The notes beneath the pieces are model-generated. The model worked only from the letters and a program-made list of their open reading frames with translations. It did not search any database and was not told the origin of the DNA. From Rheinheimera sp. EpRS3 (GTDB lineage: Bacteria; Pseudomonadota; Gammaproteobacteria; Enterobacterales; Alteromonadaceae): a stretch of 64,000 nucleotides of DNA. Location of the stretch: the NCBI RefSeq assembly GCF_001513785.1, contig NZ_LNQS01000001.1, positions 806,001 to 870,000 of the forward strand, given 5' to 3'. The position numbers were made by a program, and so were the translations under genes. This document shows, in pieces, positions 8,662 through 17,324 of this stretch (positions are counted from its first letter, which is position 1; every line of letters starts with the position of its first letter).

Positions 8662-9425
8662 CAATCCCAGGCAATATTACCCAGCAAGCGGCAGTTATCG
8701 CATTTAAAGTCGAATAACTGCTGTAATGGCTGCTTTAAACGCCAGTTTCCGCCGCAGCCGGGGCAGGGCTTATCTGCTTCTTTTTCGCAGTTATTACTGC
8801 TGCCACTGTACAACGCATAGTACACCGGCGTGTTATTGGCCTGCTCCAACTGGCGCGCCAGCTGCCGGCCCTGTTTGTTTAATCTGCTATTTAGCTGCTG
8901 CAAACTGCGTTCTGCACTTTTAACCAGTACCCGTGTTTGCTGCATTTGTATCTCGTCCAGCGCCTGGTACTGCAACTGCCAGCGAATAAGTTTTTCATGA
9001 TCTGTCGTTTCGGCATTTAGCTGATATAACGGCACTGGCGCAAGATGTTCGCCGCAGCGTACCGGCGAGCAAGTGTCATTAAAACGGCTGTACAGAATAT
9101 AAAAATCTGCGCTGTGGCAGGGATCGGTATGCTGCGACATCAGATCCATACCCAGGATATGGACTTGCGGATAAGCCAGGCCTGCCGGAGCTAATTGCTG
9201 CAGTGCATCCAAGCCTTTGGCGCTGTGGTGTTTTTGTTGTAAAGCCTGCTCATCCGGCAGCACTATACGGCTGTTAAAGCTGTCCTGTTGCCAGGCGGTT
9301 GGAAATTCCCGCCCCAACACCTGGCCATTAAATATCAAGGTTTCAATATAGCGGCGAATAGCGCTTTCGGCGCTATTAAAGTCGGTATCAGCAATAACCT
9401 TAAACTGCAGCTCTGCCAGATACAT
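8646..9425 (-). CDS. DUF2310 zinc-ribbon protein
   Basis: A 259-residue protein of the DUF2310 (COG5595-like) family, annotated generally as zinc-ribbon and possibly nucleic-acid binding. The C-terminus shows two cysteine pairs, CPGCGGNW at about residues 223-230 and CDNC near 243-246, followed by another Cys in the tail, consistent with one zinc site. The N-terminal two thirds are a mixed domain with a helical stretch (about 160-205). It lies 2 bp after the small gene at 9428-9718, so the two are probably co-transcribed, and it converges on syd with a 16-bp overlap. Its cellular role is unknown. Confidence 0.75.
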   Translation of the reverse strand: MYLAELQFKVIADTDFNSAESAIRRYIETLIFNGQVLGREFPTAWQQDSFNSRIVLPDEQALQQKHHSAKGLDALQQLAPAGLAYPQVHILGMDLMSQHTDPCHSADFYILYSRFNDTCSPVRCGEHLAPVPLYQLNAETTDHEKLIRWQLQYQALDEIQMQQTRVLVKSAERSLQQLNSRLNKQGRQLARQLEQANNTPVYYALYSGSSNNCEKEADKPCPGCGGNWRLKQPLQQLFDFKCDNCRLLGNIAWDCQSPS

Positions 9426-9427
9426 GG

Positions 9428-9718
9428 CTATTTATCCAGCTTGCTGAGCAGCAAATCCAGTTTAGCTTCAATGCGTGCCAGAGTTTGCGCCAGGGTGGAG
9501 TCTGGGCATTCAGGAGCGGCCAGCGCAGGTAAGGGGTCTGTGCTTGGGGCTGTTTCGTCAAATACCGGGTTATTTCGCCACTGCTGGTAGGCTGCAAATA
9601 ACTGTTGTGGCGCGATACGCCCGGCTAAGCGGGCACGGAACAACGCCAGGCTGGGCGTTTTGCCCTCACGTTGCAGTTGTGCAGCAACTTGTTGTAACAG
9701 TTGTATGGGATCTGTCAT
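9428..9718 (-). CDS. Small conserved protein, possible helix-turn-helix-like N-terminus
   Basis: A 96-residue protein. The first half has a GKTPSLALFRARLAGRIAPQQLF segment that reads like the short helical KfrA_N-type DNA-binding element. The C-terminus (about 72-96) is a heptad-like LARIEAKLDLLLSKLDK coiled coil. A linker rich in Pro, Ala and Asp joins them. The arrangement suggests a small oligomeric DNA- or protein-binding factor, which is inference. It starts a two-gene minus-strand unit with the DUF2310 gene and has a 175-bp divergent region upstream, shared with the DUF3192 lipoprotein gene. Confidence 0.55.
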   Translation of the reverse strand: MTDPIQLLQQVAAQLQREGKTPSLALFRARLAGRIAPQQLFAAYQQWRNNPVFDETAPSTDPLPALAAPECPDSTLAQTLARIEAKLDLLLSKLDK

Positions 9719-9893
9719 GGCTTTTGCCTGTTTGACTAACTAATAGCGAAATTTACCACTAAGTGCTTACAGATAGTAGCGATAATTTTATAAGTTACTG
9801 TTTTACATTGTTTTAATCTGTGGCATGGCATTTGCTGAGCTAATGGCAGGCTGCTACTGCAGCTGATTATTAAAACAACACAGGAAAATCATT

Positions 9894-10253
9894 ATGTTAG
9901 CAAAAGTATTTGTGGCCGCTGCCTTAGCAGTTACGTTATCAGGATGTGTGATTGCAGTAGGGGGCAAGCACGAATTAGATGATGACAGCAGTTGGAAGAA
10001 AACTCAGCAGTATAATCAGGAACAGATTAACCGGCTGGCCCTGAATAGCAGCGCAGAAGACGTACGCACCTTATTGGGTACGCCCGATTTTACTGAGTCG
10101 TTTAATAAAGACGGTGAAACGGTACAGGTATTGTTTTATCGCACGCATCATATAAAAAGTGATGGTAAAACCACCAAAGATGAATGTACGCCGCTTATTT
10201 TTAAACAAAACAAGCTTAGCGGCTGGGGCGATAAAGCCTATCAGTATCTGTAA
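9894..10253 (+). CDS. DUF3192 lipoprotein
   Basis: A 119-residue protein with a lipoprotein signal peptide; the lipobox is LSGC, with the modified Cys at residue 18. The mature part carries the DUF3192 pattern: LGTPDF near residue 62, VLFYRTHHIKSDGKTTKDECTPLIF in the second half. It is clearly paralogous to the protein at 2549-2974, which has a membrane anchor instead of a lipid. The ribosome site AGGAAA precedes the ATG. It is monocistronic and ends at a hairpin shared with the convergent DUF1569 gene. Function unknown; a small envelope protein with a SmpA/BamE-like fold is plausible. Confidence 0.8.
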   Translation: MLAKVFVAAALAVTLSGCVIAVGGKHELDDDSSWKKTQQYNQEQINRLALNSSAEDVRTLLGTPDFTESFNKDGETVQVLFYRTHHIKSDGKTTKDECTPLIFKQNKLSGWGDKAYQYL

Positions 10254-10263
10254 TACGAACACT

Positions 10264-10289
10264 TACCCGGCGCAGTCGCCCGCCGGGTA
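10264..10289. terminator. Hairpin between convergent genes
   Basis: TACCCGGCG (10264-10272) and CGCCGGGTA (10281-10289) form a perfect GC-rich 9-bp stem with an 8-base loop, between the convergent DUF3192 and DUF1569 genes. No U-tract follows on either strand, so its terminator role rests on position and stem strength. Confidence 0.5.
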
Positions 10290-10294
10290 TAGCA

Positions 10295-10813
10295 TTAGCT
10301 TAGTGTTATTTCCTGCAGATGATTTTGCACATGCAGGTAATGAGCGCTGTAATATTGTGCTTTGGTCAGCTTACCATAAGCAAAATGCGGCGCTAAATCG
10401 CCTTGCCAGGCAATAAATAATTCAATTTCGGTTACTAGTTCAGCCAGCGCTACGTCGTTAGGCACAGCATCAACCAATTTTGCTGCGCCGGGAATGGGTT
10501 CATCCAGTGGATGCGACATGGTGCCGCTGGCTGAGAATACATTTAATGCAGCCGCACCTGCGGTGTACTGAAACAAAGCTGATTTTGCCTGCGGGTAGCC
10601 AAGGCGCGAGTAGCGGATACTTTGCGCAAGATGCTGAAACACTTTGCTAACGCTCCAGTTGCCGTGGCTGGTTAGTGTAGCTGCCGGTAAGCGTTTTAAT
10701 TGCGCCAACAGTTCATCCAGCGGGTAGTGCCGTGCCATAGCCACCATTTTAGTGCCAAATGCCACTGCCAAAGGTGCGCCAACTGCGGTTAAAAGAAATT
10801 TGCGTCGGTTCAT
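10295..10813 (-). CDS. DUF1569 (DinB-like) protein with Tat-type signal
   Basis: A 172-residue protein. The N-terminus MNRRKFLLTAVGAPLAVAFG has a twin-arginine-like NRRKFL and a hydrophobic stretch, indicating export as a folded protein. The remainder fits the DUF1569 four-helix family: NWSVSKVFQHLAQSIRYS near residue 57, a middle GxMSHPLDEPIPG segment, and HYLHVQNHLQEI at the C-terminus, whose histidines could bind metal as in DinB-fold proteins. Single gene, divergent from the TerC-family gene over a 155-bp spacer. No function is established to my knowledge. Confidence 0.7.
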   Translation of the reverse strand: MNRRKFLLTAVGAPLAVAFGTKMVAMARHYPLDELLAQLKRLPAATLTSHGNWSVSKVFQHLAQSIRYSRLGYPQAKSALFQYTAGAAALNVFSASGTMSHPLDEPIPGAAKLVDAVPNDVALAELVTEIELFIAWQGDLAPHFAYGKLTKAQYYSAHYLHVQNHLQEITLS

Positions 10814-10968
10814 GCCAAAATCGGGTATCAGGTTATTTTTTGCTTACGTTAGCTTGTTTATATTCAAGCTGCCACTAAATTAAGCTGATTTGGCTGATGT
10901 AAATATCTGCAAACCTGAGTAGCATGGCATAACGATATTGTCGCAACCAGATTAGCGAAGGACACATC

Positions 10969-11718
10969 ATGTTTGACTGGATCTACAGCCCGGAAGCCTG
11001 GGTGGCGTTAGGCACTTTAATGGCACTTGAGATTGTGCTGGGGATCGACAATATTATTTTTATTTCTATTCTGGTAGGGAAATTACCGCCAGAGCAGCGC
11101 GATTCAGCCCGGCGTATTGGCCTTGGCCTGGCAATGTTATCGCGTCTGTTGCTGTTATTCAGCCTGGCCTGGGTTATTGGCCTGACAGAGCCGTGGTTTA
11201 GTGTGTTTGGTTTTGATATCTCCGGCCGTGATTTTGTACTGATTGTCGGTGGCTTTTTTCTGTTGGCAAAATCTACTCATGAAATTCACGACAGCCTGGA
11301 AGGCGCCAGCCAGATCAGCGCAACGAAAGCGGCAACGGGTTATCTGGCAATTTTAGTACAAATTATGCTGTTGGATATCGTGTTCTCGCTCGATTCGGTT
11401 ATTACCGCAGTAGGGCTGGTTGAGCACCTGTCAATTATGGTTATTGCTGTTGTAGCTTCGGTACTGGTGATGTTATTTGCGGCTAAACCGATAGGTGAAT
11501 TTGTCGATCAACACCCCACTATAAAAGTACTGGCGTTGTCGTTTTTAATGCTGATTGGTTTTGCACTGGTGGCAGAAGGGCTGGATGTGCATGTACCCAA
11601 AGGTTATATCTATTTTGCTATGGCATTTTCAATGTGTGTTGAACTTATCAACCTTAAAGTACGCAAGAAAAACCAGCATGAAACAGTAAAACTGCATAAA
11701 AAAACGGATATGGAATAA
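10969..11718 (+). CDS. TerC-family membrane protein (YgdQ-like)
   Basis: A 249-residue integral membrane protein with about seven hydrophobic segments. The TerC signature is clear: LEIVLGIDNIIF near residues 21-32 and the repeat-like LDIVFSLDSVITAVG near 135-149, each with conserved acidic residues inside the membrane that may bind Mn(II) or other cations. The overall match is to YgdQ of E. coli (237 residues). Members of the superfamily (MntP neighbours, Alx) are tied to manganese export or exoenzyme metallation; a role for this one is inferred. The ATG has GAAGGA upstream. I looked for a yybP-type manganese riboswitch in the 155-bp upstream gap and could not identify one. Confidence 0.85.
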   Translation: MFDWIYSPEAWVALGTLMALEIVLGIDNIIFISILVGKLPPEQRDSARRIGLGLAMLSRLLLLFSLAWVIGLTEPWFSVFGFDISGRDFVLIVGGFFLLAKSTHEIHDSLEGASQISATKAATGYLAILVQIMLLDIVFSLDSVITAVGLVEHLSIMVIAVVASVLVMLFAAKPIGEFVDQHPTIKVLALSFLMLIGFALVAEGLDVHVPKGYIYFAMAFSMCVELINLKVRKKNQHETVKLHKKTDME

Positions 11719-11766
11719 GTGCATGTTTGCTTTTACAAGCGCCGGGCGATTGGCTAACATCTGGCC

Positions 11767-12420
11767 ATGATTGACGCCGGTAGCAACCAACCCCACTTCT
11801 GGCAGGTGTCCAGAGACAACCAGACTTATACTGAGCTGTGTAATGCTTTGTATGAGCGTGAACTGCTACGTTTGTCGCAGCTTAGTACGGAGCAATTACT
11901 ACGTCTGCCAAACCGTTTAGCCAGCTTGCCGTTTTATATCCGCCGGGCGGCCAGTAATATATTGCAGCAAAATAACGCGTTGCAGCTGGATAGCCAAAAT
12001 GCGTCCTGGTATCACAAACAGGCAGCAAGTTGCCCGGCACGTAAACAGCAGGCCGATCCGATAGATGCGTTTTACAACAAATATGCCAAACCCGGCCTGA
12101 TAGTGCCGGTGTACATAACTCAACTGACGCACGAGCAGATAGTGCTTGATAGCGTAGATGAAGTTGACCTCACCGGGCAGCGCCTGCATTGCAATGAGCA
12201 CGGCTGGTTTAGTTTTTCCGGCACACCGCTGGCACAGGAAAACAGCGATAAGTTTGTGCTGAAACCCGCCAAAGCTATTATGACTGCCGCCTGCTGTGGC
12301 CATCAGTGGTTAAATGGTGACAAAAAGCCACCGCGTTTGCTTAGCCTGCGCGAATTGTTGCTGGCGAGTCGGTTAAACTGGCAAAACTTTGCCAAACCTT
12401 TACCGGCATTGTTAGCCTGA
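11767..12420 (+). CDS. Unknown 217-residue protein
   Basis: Not recognised. It has no signal peptide or membrane helix and seems cytoplasmic. The first half is polar and helical; the second has a beta-rich stretch near LIVPVYITQLTHEQIVLDSVDEVDL (about 115-140) and a Cys/His spot (AACCGHQW, near 177-184) that could bind a metal. It follows the TerC-family gene by 48 bp in the same direction and precedes ftsB by 73 bp, so it may be read with either. The start is the only reasonable ATG but has a weak ribosome site. Confidence 0.55.
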   Translation: MIDAGSNQPHFWQVSRDNQTYTELCNALYERELLRLSQLSTEQLLRLPNRLASLPFYIRRAASNILQQNNALQLDSQNASWYHKQAASCPARKQQADPIDAFYNKYAKPGLIVPVYITQLTHEQIVLDSVDEVDLTGQRLHCNEHGWFSFSGTPLAQENSDKFVLKPAKAIMTAACCGHQWLNGDKKPPRLLSLRELLLASRLNWQNFAKPLPALLA

Positions 12421-12493
12421 TGTTGGTTTTCCTGCTTTGCAATCTGAGGCAGAGGCTTCATAATAACCGCAGTCTGTTTAATGAAGCTGTATT

Positions 12494-12793
12494 ATGCGAA
12501 TACTCACTTTACTGTTGGTAATTGTGCTGGGCTTGCTGCAATACCGTTTGTGGTTGGGCCAGCACAGTATTGCCGATTACTTTCGTTTGCAAGAAGAGCT
12601 GCGTACCCAGCAGGCCAGCAATCTGGAGCTGGAAAAGCGTAACCGCTTATTAAAAGCCGATGTGACCGACTTGCAACAGGGGCTGGAAGCGATTGAAGAG
12701 CGCGCCCGCAATGAGCTTGGGTTAATTAAGCAAGACGAAATATTCTTCCGTTTATTCAGCCAGGCAGAGCCGGGTAAAACAATTAATGACTAA
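12494..12793 (+). CDS. ftsB: Cell division protein FtsB
   Basis: Small bitopic division protein, 99 residues (about 103 in E. coli). One N-terminal transmembrane helix (about residues 3-21) is followed by a periplasmic coiled coil (about 28-70: LQEELRTQQASNLELEKRNRLL). It forms the FtsQLB complex that activates septal peptidoglycan synthesis. The conserved ERARNELGLIKQDEIFF segment lies at about 72-88. It overlaps ispD by 8 bp, the standard gammaproteobacterial arrangement, and starts the long co-directional run that ends at rpoS. Confidence 0.93.
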   Translation: MRILTLLLVIVLGLLQYRLWLGQHSIADYFRLQEELRTQQASNLELEKRNRLLKADVTDLQQGLEAIEERARNELGLIKQDEIFFRLFSQAEPGKTIND

Positions 12794-13478
12794 CCTTAAT
12801 TATCCTGCTATTGCCGCCATAGTGCCTGCCGCTGGCGTTGGTGCACGCATGCAGGCTGATCGGCCCAAGCAATATCTGGTTTTGCATGGTAAAACCATTT
12901 TGGAACACAGTGTTGCCAGGTTGCAGGCGGTTGCTGGTGTTGAACAAATCTGGCTGGCGCTGGCAGCAGATGATCCCTATTTTGATGCTACTGCGTTAAG
13001 CCACAGTAATGTTATCCGGGTTAAAGGTGGTGAAGAGCGTATGCATTCGGTGCTCAATGCACTGAATTTTGTAGATGAACATCAATACCCCTGGGTGCTG
13101 GTGCATGACGCAGCCCGGCCGTTGGTGCGCCAATCTGATATTGAACAGCTAATTCAGCGTTGTTTAGCCAGTGGCGAGGGCGGCATTTTGGCCTGCCGTG
13201 TGCGCGACACCATGAAACGCGGTGAATTAATAGTAGCTGAAACAGTGAGCCGCGAGCATTTGTGGCATGCTCTGACACCGCAGTTTTTTCCTACCGGCTT
13301 GTTAAAAGCCGCCTTGCAGGACGCTATCAGCGCCGGAGTTCATATTACTGATGAAGCATCCGCGATGGAATGGGCCGGCCACAGTGTGCTGCTGGTGGAA
13401 GGCCACAGCGACAATATTAAAATTACCCAGCCAGCCGATTTAGCCCTGGCTGCGTTTTATCTGGAGCAAAGTAGTTAA
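12786..13478 (+). CDS. ispD: 2-C-methyl-D-erythritol 4-phosphate cytidylyltransferase IspD
   Basis: Third step of the MEP isoprenoid pathway: MEP + CTP to CDP-ME. The nucleotide-binding motif [17 protein letters not shown] is at residues about 13-29, followed by the conserved [13 protein letters not shown] near 79 and the VHDAARPLV region near 103-111. Length 230 residues, close to 236 in E. coli. It overlaps ftsB by 8 bp and shares one base with the ispF start (TAATG), so translation is probably coupled. Confidence 0.96.
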   Translation: MTNLNYPAIAAIVPAAGVGARMQADRPKQYLVLHGKTILEHSVARLQAVAGVEQIWLALAADDPYFDATALSHSNVIRVKGGEERMHSVLNALNFVDEHQYPWVLVHDAARPLVRQSDIEQLIQRCLASGEGGILACRVRDTMKRGELIVAETVSREHLWHALTPQFFPTGLLKAALQDAISAGVHITDEASAMEWAGHSVLLVEGHSDNIKITQPADLALAAFYLEQSS

Positions 13479-13957
13479 TGAATATGCGTATTGGTCACGG
13501 CTTTGATGTACATGCCTTTGGTGGCGAAGGTCCGGTAACGCTGGGTGGCGTTAAAATTGAATATACGCAGGGCCTGCTGGCACATTCTGATGGTGATGTT
13601 GTGTTGCATGCATTATCCGATGCTTTACTTGGTGCAGTAGCGCTTGGTGATATCGGCCATCATTTTCCTGACACTGACGCTGCTTTTAAAGGTATTGATA
13701 GCCGGATACTACTGCGTAAGGTGTTTGCTGATGTTAGTGCAGCCGGTTATAAAGTCGGTAATCTTGATATCACTATTATGGCGCAAGCGCCTAAAATGGC
13801 GCCGCATATTGATGCCATGCGCCAGTGTATTGCCGATGATTTAGCTTGTCAGTTGTCACAGGTAAATGTAAAAGCCACTACCACAGAAAAGCTCGGTTTT
13901 GTTGGCCGCAAAGAGGGTATAGCGGCAGAGGCCGTGGTACTGCTGGTTGGCGCATGA
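13478..13957 (+). CDS. ispF: 2-C-methyl-D-erythritol 2,4-cyclodiphosphate synthase IspF
   Basis: Cyclises CDP-ME 2-phosphate to MEcPP in the MEP pathway; a homotrimeric zinc enzyme. Residues GHGFDVHAF near the N-terminus supply two metal ligands (Asp and His), the third ligand His is in [13 protein letters not shown], and the C-terminal [22 protein letters not shown] is typical. The 159-residue length matches the family. It overlaps the ispD stop by one base and the truD start by four (ATGA). Confidence 0.96.
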   Translation: MNMRIGHGFDVHAFGGEGPVTLGGVKIEYTQGLLAHSDGDVVLHALSDALLGAVALGDIGHHFPDTDAAFKGIDSRILLRKVFADVSAAGYKVGNLDITIMAQAPKMAPHIDAMRQCIADDLACQLSQVNVKATTTEKLGFVGRKEGIAAEAVVLLVGA

Positions 13958-14997
13958 CCGCTGCACAGCCCCTGAGTTATCTGTACGGTGAACCTGCAGC
14001 TACAGCGTTATTACGCCAGCACAGTGATGATTTTATTGTTGAAGAGCAGCTTAATTTCAGCCCGAGTGGCGCCGGTGAGCATATTTTGCTGCATATCGAA
14101 AAAACCGGCCAGAACACCCAGTATGTTGCCAAGCAACTGGCAGAGCTTACCGGCTTGCGTGCCCGCGATATCAGTTATGCCGGCTTAAAAGACCGCCATG
14201 CGGTTACCCGGCAGTGGTTTTGTTTCAAGTGGCCAATTAAGCAGCCGCTTGACTGGCAAAGCTGGCAGCTGGAAGGTTGCACTGTGCTGGATATGCAGCG
14301 CCATTATCGCAAACTGCGTTTAGGCGCACTTAAAGCTAATCTGTTTCAGATCCGCTTGCGCCAGGTATCAGATATTAACGATGTGCTTAGCCGTGCTGAG
14401 TTGCTAAGCCAGGGCGTACCTAATTATTATGGTGAGCAGCGTTTTGGTATTAACGGTGGCAATCTGGCGTTAGCGCAACAACTGTTTAATGGCCAGAGTA
14501 TTACTGATCGTAAACTGCGTGGCCTGGCATTATCGGCCGCCCGATCTTATGTGTTTAATCAGCAGGTTTGTGCCCGCATCAGTGCGGGTTTATTTAATAC
14601 CGTGCAACATGGTGATGTGCTGCAGTTAAATGGCTCTGGCTCGGTGTTTCGGGCGCCCGAGGCTGATGCCAAATTGCAGCAGCGCCTGCAACAGCAGGAC
14701 CTGCATATTACCGCGGTGCTGGCGGGCATTGGCGAGCCAATGGTCAGCGGTACAGCAGCAGAATTTGAGCAGCAGGTGCTTGCACAGCACAGTGGCCTGG
14801 TGCAGGGACTGGAAGATTATCGCTTAAAAGCCGAACGGCGGGCGATACGGCTGTTACCACAACAGTTAACAGTGCAACAACAGGGTAATGATATAACGCT
14901 AAGCTTTGCGTTACCCGCAGGTTGTTTTGCTACCAGCGTGCTCAGAGAGCTGCTGAAGTATCAGGATTGCGGCCGTAAAACCGTTGATATGGAGTAG
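13954..14997 (+). CDS. truD: tRNA pseudouridine(13) synthase TruD
   Basis: Makes pseudouridine at position 13 of tRNA-Glu. The catalytic aspartate is in [14 protein letters not shown]; further TruD features are [16 protein letters not shown] at the N-terminus and [11 protein letters not shown] in the middle. With the ATG at 13954, which overlaps the ispF stop as ATGA, the protein has 347 residues (349 in E. coli). An in-frame ATG at 13846 lies deep inside ispF and would add a tail not seen in the family, so I reject it. It ends five bases before surE. Confidence 0.94.
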   Translation: MTAAQPLSYLYGEPAATALLRQHSDDFIVEEQLNFSPSGAGEHILLHIEKTGQNTQYVAKQLAELTGLRARDISYAGLKDRHAVTRQWFCFKWPIKQPLDWQSWQLEGCTVLDMQRHYRKLRLGALKANLFQIRLRQVSDINDVLSRAELLSQGVPNYYGEQRFGINGGNLALAQQLFNGQSITDRKLRGLALSAARSYVFNQQVCARISAGLFNTVQHGDVLQLNGSGSVFRAPEADAKLQQRLQQQDLHITAVLAGIGEPMVSGTAAEFEQQVLAQHSGLVQGLEDYRLKAERRAIRLLPQQLTVQQQGNDITLSFALPAGCFATSVLRELLKYQDCGRKTVDME

Positions 14998-15001
14998 CCA
15001 G

Positions 15002-15754
15002 ATGCGAATTTTATTAAGTAATGATGATGGTGTGCATGCTAAAGGTATGCAGGTGCTGCAACAGGCGCTGAGCCAGATAGCTGAAGTAACAACAGTCGGG
15101 CCCGATCGCAACTGTAGCGGTGCCAGCAATTCATTAACGCTGATAAACCCGTTACGGGTGCAGCAGATGGATAACGGCTTTTTGTCGGTAAACGGCACAC
15201 CGACAGACTGCGTGCATTTAGCTATCAGCCAGCTGCTGGATTTTACGCCAGACTTAGTAGTAGCCGGTATTAACCATGGCGCTAACCTGGGGGATGACGT
15301 ACTGTACTCGGGTACTGTCGCTGCAGCCACAGAAGGGCGGCACTTAGGTTTACCTGCCATTGCGGTTTCACTGGCCGGGCGTGATGAAGAGCATTTTGCT
15401 ACAGCCGCCTATGTTACTGTGCAGGTTATTAAAAAGCTAAAGTCACACCCGTTACCGGCAGATCAGATTTTAAATATTAATGTACCGGCGGTATCAATAG
15501 AGCAGCTAAAAGGCATTCAGGTAACCCGTCTGGGCCGGCGCCATAAAGCCGAAACCATGACCAGTGCTACCGATCCTTGGGGTCGGAAAATTTACTGGTA
15601 TGGCTCACTGGGGCCGGAGCTGGATGCTGGCGAGGGCACCGACTTTCATGCCATAGCTAATGGTTATGCGTCTGTAACACCACTGCAAATTGACATGTCA
15701 GCTTATAAAAGCATGGACACATTACGTCAGTGGTTAGAGGGGATCAGTTTGTAA
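15002..15754 (+). CDS. surE: 5'/3'-nucleotidase SurE
   Basis: Metal-dependent nucleoside monophosphate phosphatase, also with exopolyphosphatase activity in E. coli. The N-terminus [15 protein letters not shown] has the metal-binding Asp pair, followed by [16 protein letters not shown] and the active-site loop [23 protein letters not shown]. Length 250 residues, normal for the family. The start at 15002 is chosen by homology; GGAG lies upstream inside the end of truD. surE and pcm are neighbours here, as is usual in stress-survival clusters that end with rpoS. Confidence 0.95.
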   Translation: MRILLSNDDGVHAKGMQVLQQALSQIAEVTTVGPDRNCSGASNSLTLINPLRVQQMDNGFLSVNGTPTDCVHLAISQLLDFTPDLVVAGINHGANLGDDVLYSGTVAAATEGRHLGLPAIAVSLAGRDEEHFATAAYVTVQVIKKLKSHPLPADQILNINVPAVSIEQLKGIQVTRLGRRHKAETMTSATDPWGRKIYWYGSLGPELDAGEGTDFHAIANGYASVTPLQIDMSAYKSMDTLRQWLEGISL

Positions 15755-15755
15755 C

Positions 15756-16394
15756 ATGGCAGTAGCAACATCACGCAGCGCCGCGGTATTGGCGCAAAAA
15801 CTTCAGGCTGAAGGCATCCGCAACCCACAGGTTCTGGCGGCTATAGCACACACACCACGCCATCTGTTTGTTGAGGCGGTCCTGGCACACAAAGCCTATG
15901 AAAATACCGCCCTGCCGATTGGGCAGGGCCAGACTATTTCTCAGCCTTATATTGTTGCCCGCATGACAGAATTATTATTGCAGGACAAAGCGCCGGGTAA
16001 GGTATTGGAAATTGGTACCGGCTCAGGTTATCAAACTGCAATACTGGCCAGGCTATTTTCGCATGTATGCAGTGTTGAGCGCATTAAAGCGCTGCAGTTT
16101 CAGGCTAAGCGGCGCTTGCAACAGCTGGATTTACACAATGTATCGATGAAACATGGCGATGGCTGGCAGGGCTGGCCCAGTAAAGCCCCGTTTGACAGTA
16201 TTATTGTTACTGCGGCCCCGGTTGAAGTGCCTGTAGCCTTGTTGCAACAACTGACTGAGGGCGGCCGGTTAGTGATCCCGGTGGGGTTACATGATCAGGT
16301 GTTGCGGGTGTACCAGCGTAATGGCGATGATTTTAGCAGCACGGACATTGAAGCGGTGCGTTTTGTGCCTCTTGTGCCGGGTGCACTGGCCTGA
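15756..16394 (+). CDS. pcm: Protein-L-isoaspartate O-methyltransferase
   Basis: SAM-dependent repair of isoaspartyl residues in aged proteins. SAM-binding motif I is [15 protein letters not shown], preceded by [18 protein letters not shown], which contains the catalytic serine region of the PCMT family. Length 212 residues (208 in E. coli). It begins one base after surE and is followed at 13 bp by the DUF368 gene. No unusual feature. Confidence 0.95.
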   Translation: MAVATSRSAAVLAQKLQAEGIRNPQVLAAIAHTPRHLFVEAVLAHKAYENTALPIGQGQTISQPYIVARMTELLLQDKAPGKVLEIGTGSGYQTAILARLFSHVCSVERIKALQFQAKRRLQQLDLHNVSMKHGDGWQGWPSKAPFDSIIVTAAPVEVPVALLQQLTEGGRLVIPVGLHDQVLRVYQRNGDDFSSTDIEAVRFVPLVPGALA

Positions 16395-16407
16395 TTAAGG
16401 AAAATTA

Positions 16408-17310
16408 ATGCAATATATTCAGTGGATTATCAAAGGGCTGGCGATGGGGGCTGCTGATGTGGTGCCGGGTGTGTCAGGCGGTACTTTGGCCTTTATTTTG
16501 GGCATCTATGAGCGTTTGCTGGCCGCCATCAGCAACTGCAATGTGCAGGCATTGCGCTTGCTTGGGCGAGGCAAAATTGCTGCATTGTGGCAGCATATTG
16601 ATGGCACATTTTTACTTTGCTTGTTTGGCGGCATTTTCATCAGCATTTTCTCTCTGGCTGGGGTAATAAGCTATTTTCTCGAGTATCGGCCCATTCCGTT
16701 GTGGGCGCTATTTAATGGCCTGATTCTGGCGGCATTACCCACGCTGATAAAAAGCCTGCGCTGGAACTTACTGCGTGTCGGGTTGTGTCTGTTGGGAGTG
16801 GCTTTCGCTGTATCGGTTGGCATGCTGGCGCCTCATGAACTTAAGCCTGCACCCTGGTTGTTCTTTATTGCCGGTGCGATAGCAATATGTGCAATGATCC
16901 TGCCCGGTATTTCCGGCAGTTTTATCCTGCTGATTTCAGGTATGTATGCGCCGGTACTGTTGGCGGTAACGGAATTACAGCTTGGTGTGCTGGCGCTGTT
17001 TCTGGCAGGCTGCATTTTTGGTTTACTGAGTTTTTCCCGTTTACTAAACTGGCTGCTGCAGCATTACCATGACGCCACGCTGGCGCTGTTAATTGGGGTG
17101 GTAATTGGCGCTTTTTACCGGATTTGGCCCTGGCAGGCCGAGCAAAAAATGTATCTGCCATGGCAGTATGCCAGGCAGGTGGGTGATGCAGATATTGGTA
17201 TGGCATTGGTGTGCCTGATTGCTGGCATAGGCATTATGTTACTGCTGTTAAATCTGGAAAAATGGTTTACTCTGCCTGCTACGGCGGAAAATGCGACGAC
17301 GAAAGACTAA
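16408..17310 (+). CDS. DUF368 polytopic membrane protein (undecaprenyl-phosphate translocase family)
   Basis: A 300-residue inner-membrane protein with about eight to ten hydrophobic segments. The DUF368 hallmarks are two similar motifs: GAADVVPGVSGGTLAFILGIYERLL at the N-terminus (about 15-39) and AICAMILPGISGSFILLISGMY in the second half (about 158-179), an inverted-repeat arrangement. DUF368 members (PopT type) have been reported to recycle the C55-phosphate carrier lipid across the membrane. It lies between pcm and nlpD, which is not the enteric order. The nlpD ribosome site begins right after its stop. Confidence 0.85.
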   Translation: MQYIQWIIKGLAMGAADVVPGVSGGTLAFILGIYERLLAAISNCNVQALRLLGRGKIAALWQHIDGTFLLCLFGGIFISIFSLAGVISYFLEYRPIPLWALFNGLILAALPTLIKSLRWNLLRVGLCLLGVAFAVSVGMLAPHELKPAPWLFFIAGAIAICAMILPGISGSFILLISGMYAPVLLAVTELQLGVLALFLAGCIFGLLSFSRLLNWLLQHYHDATLALLIGVVIGAFYRIWPWQAEQKMYLPWQYARQVGDADIGMALVCLIAGIGIMLLLLNLEKWFTLPATAENATTKD

Positions 17311-17324
17311 AGGAGGTTTTTATT
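17311..17324 (+). promoter_or_regulatory. Strong ribosome site preceding an ATT codon (nlpD start)
   Basis: AGGAGG at 17311-17316 immediately follows the DUF368 stop. Five bases later, in the nlpD frame, comes ATT (17322-17324). No ATG, GTG or TTG in that frame lies at usable distance. The nearest in-frame TTG (17379) has no ribosome site. Confidence 0.55.

Noticed and set aside
10814-10968. yybP-ykoY manganese riboswitch before the TerC-family gene
   Set aside because: Such elements precede some TerC-family genes, but I could not find the conserved core in this short spacer.
12455-12487. GCTTCAT/ATGAAGC dyad before ftsB
   Set aside because: Only seven bases per arm with a 19-base loop and no U-tract; could be chance.
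13846-13953. Extended truD start at 13846 inside ispF
   Set aside because: The ATG at 13954 overlaps the ispF stop in the usual ATGA manner and matches the family length.
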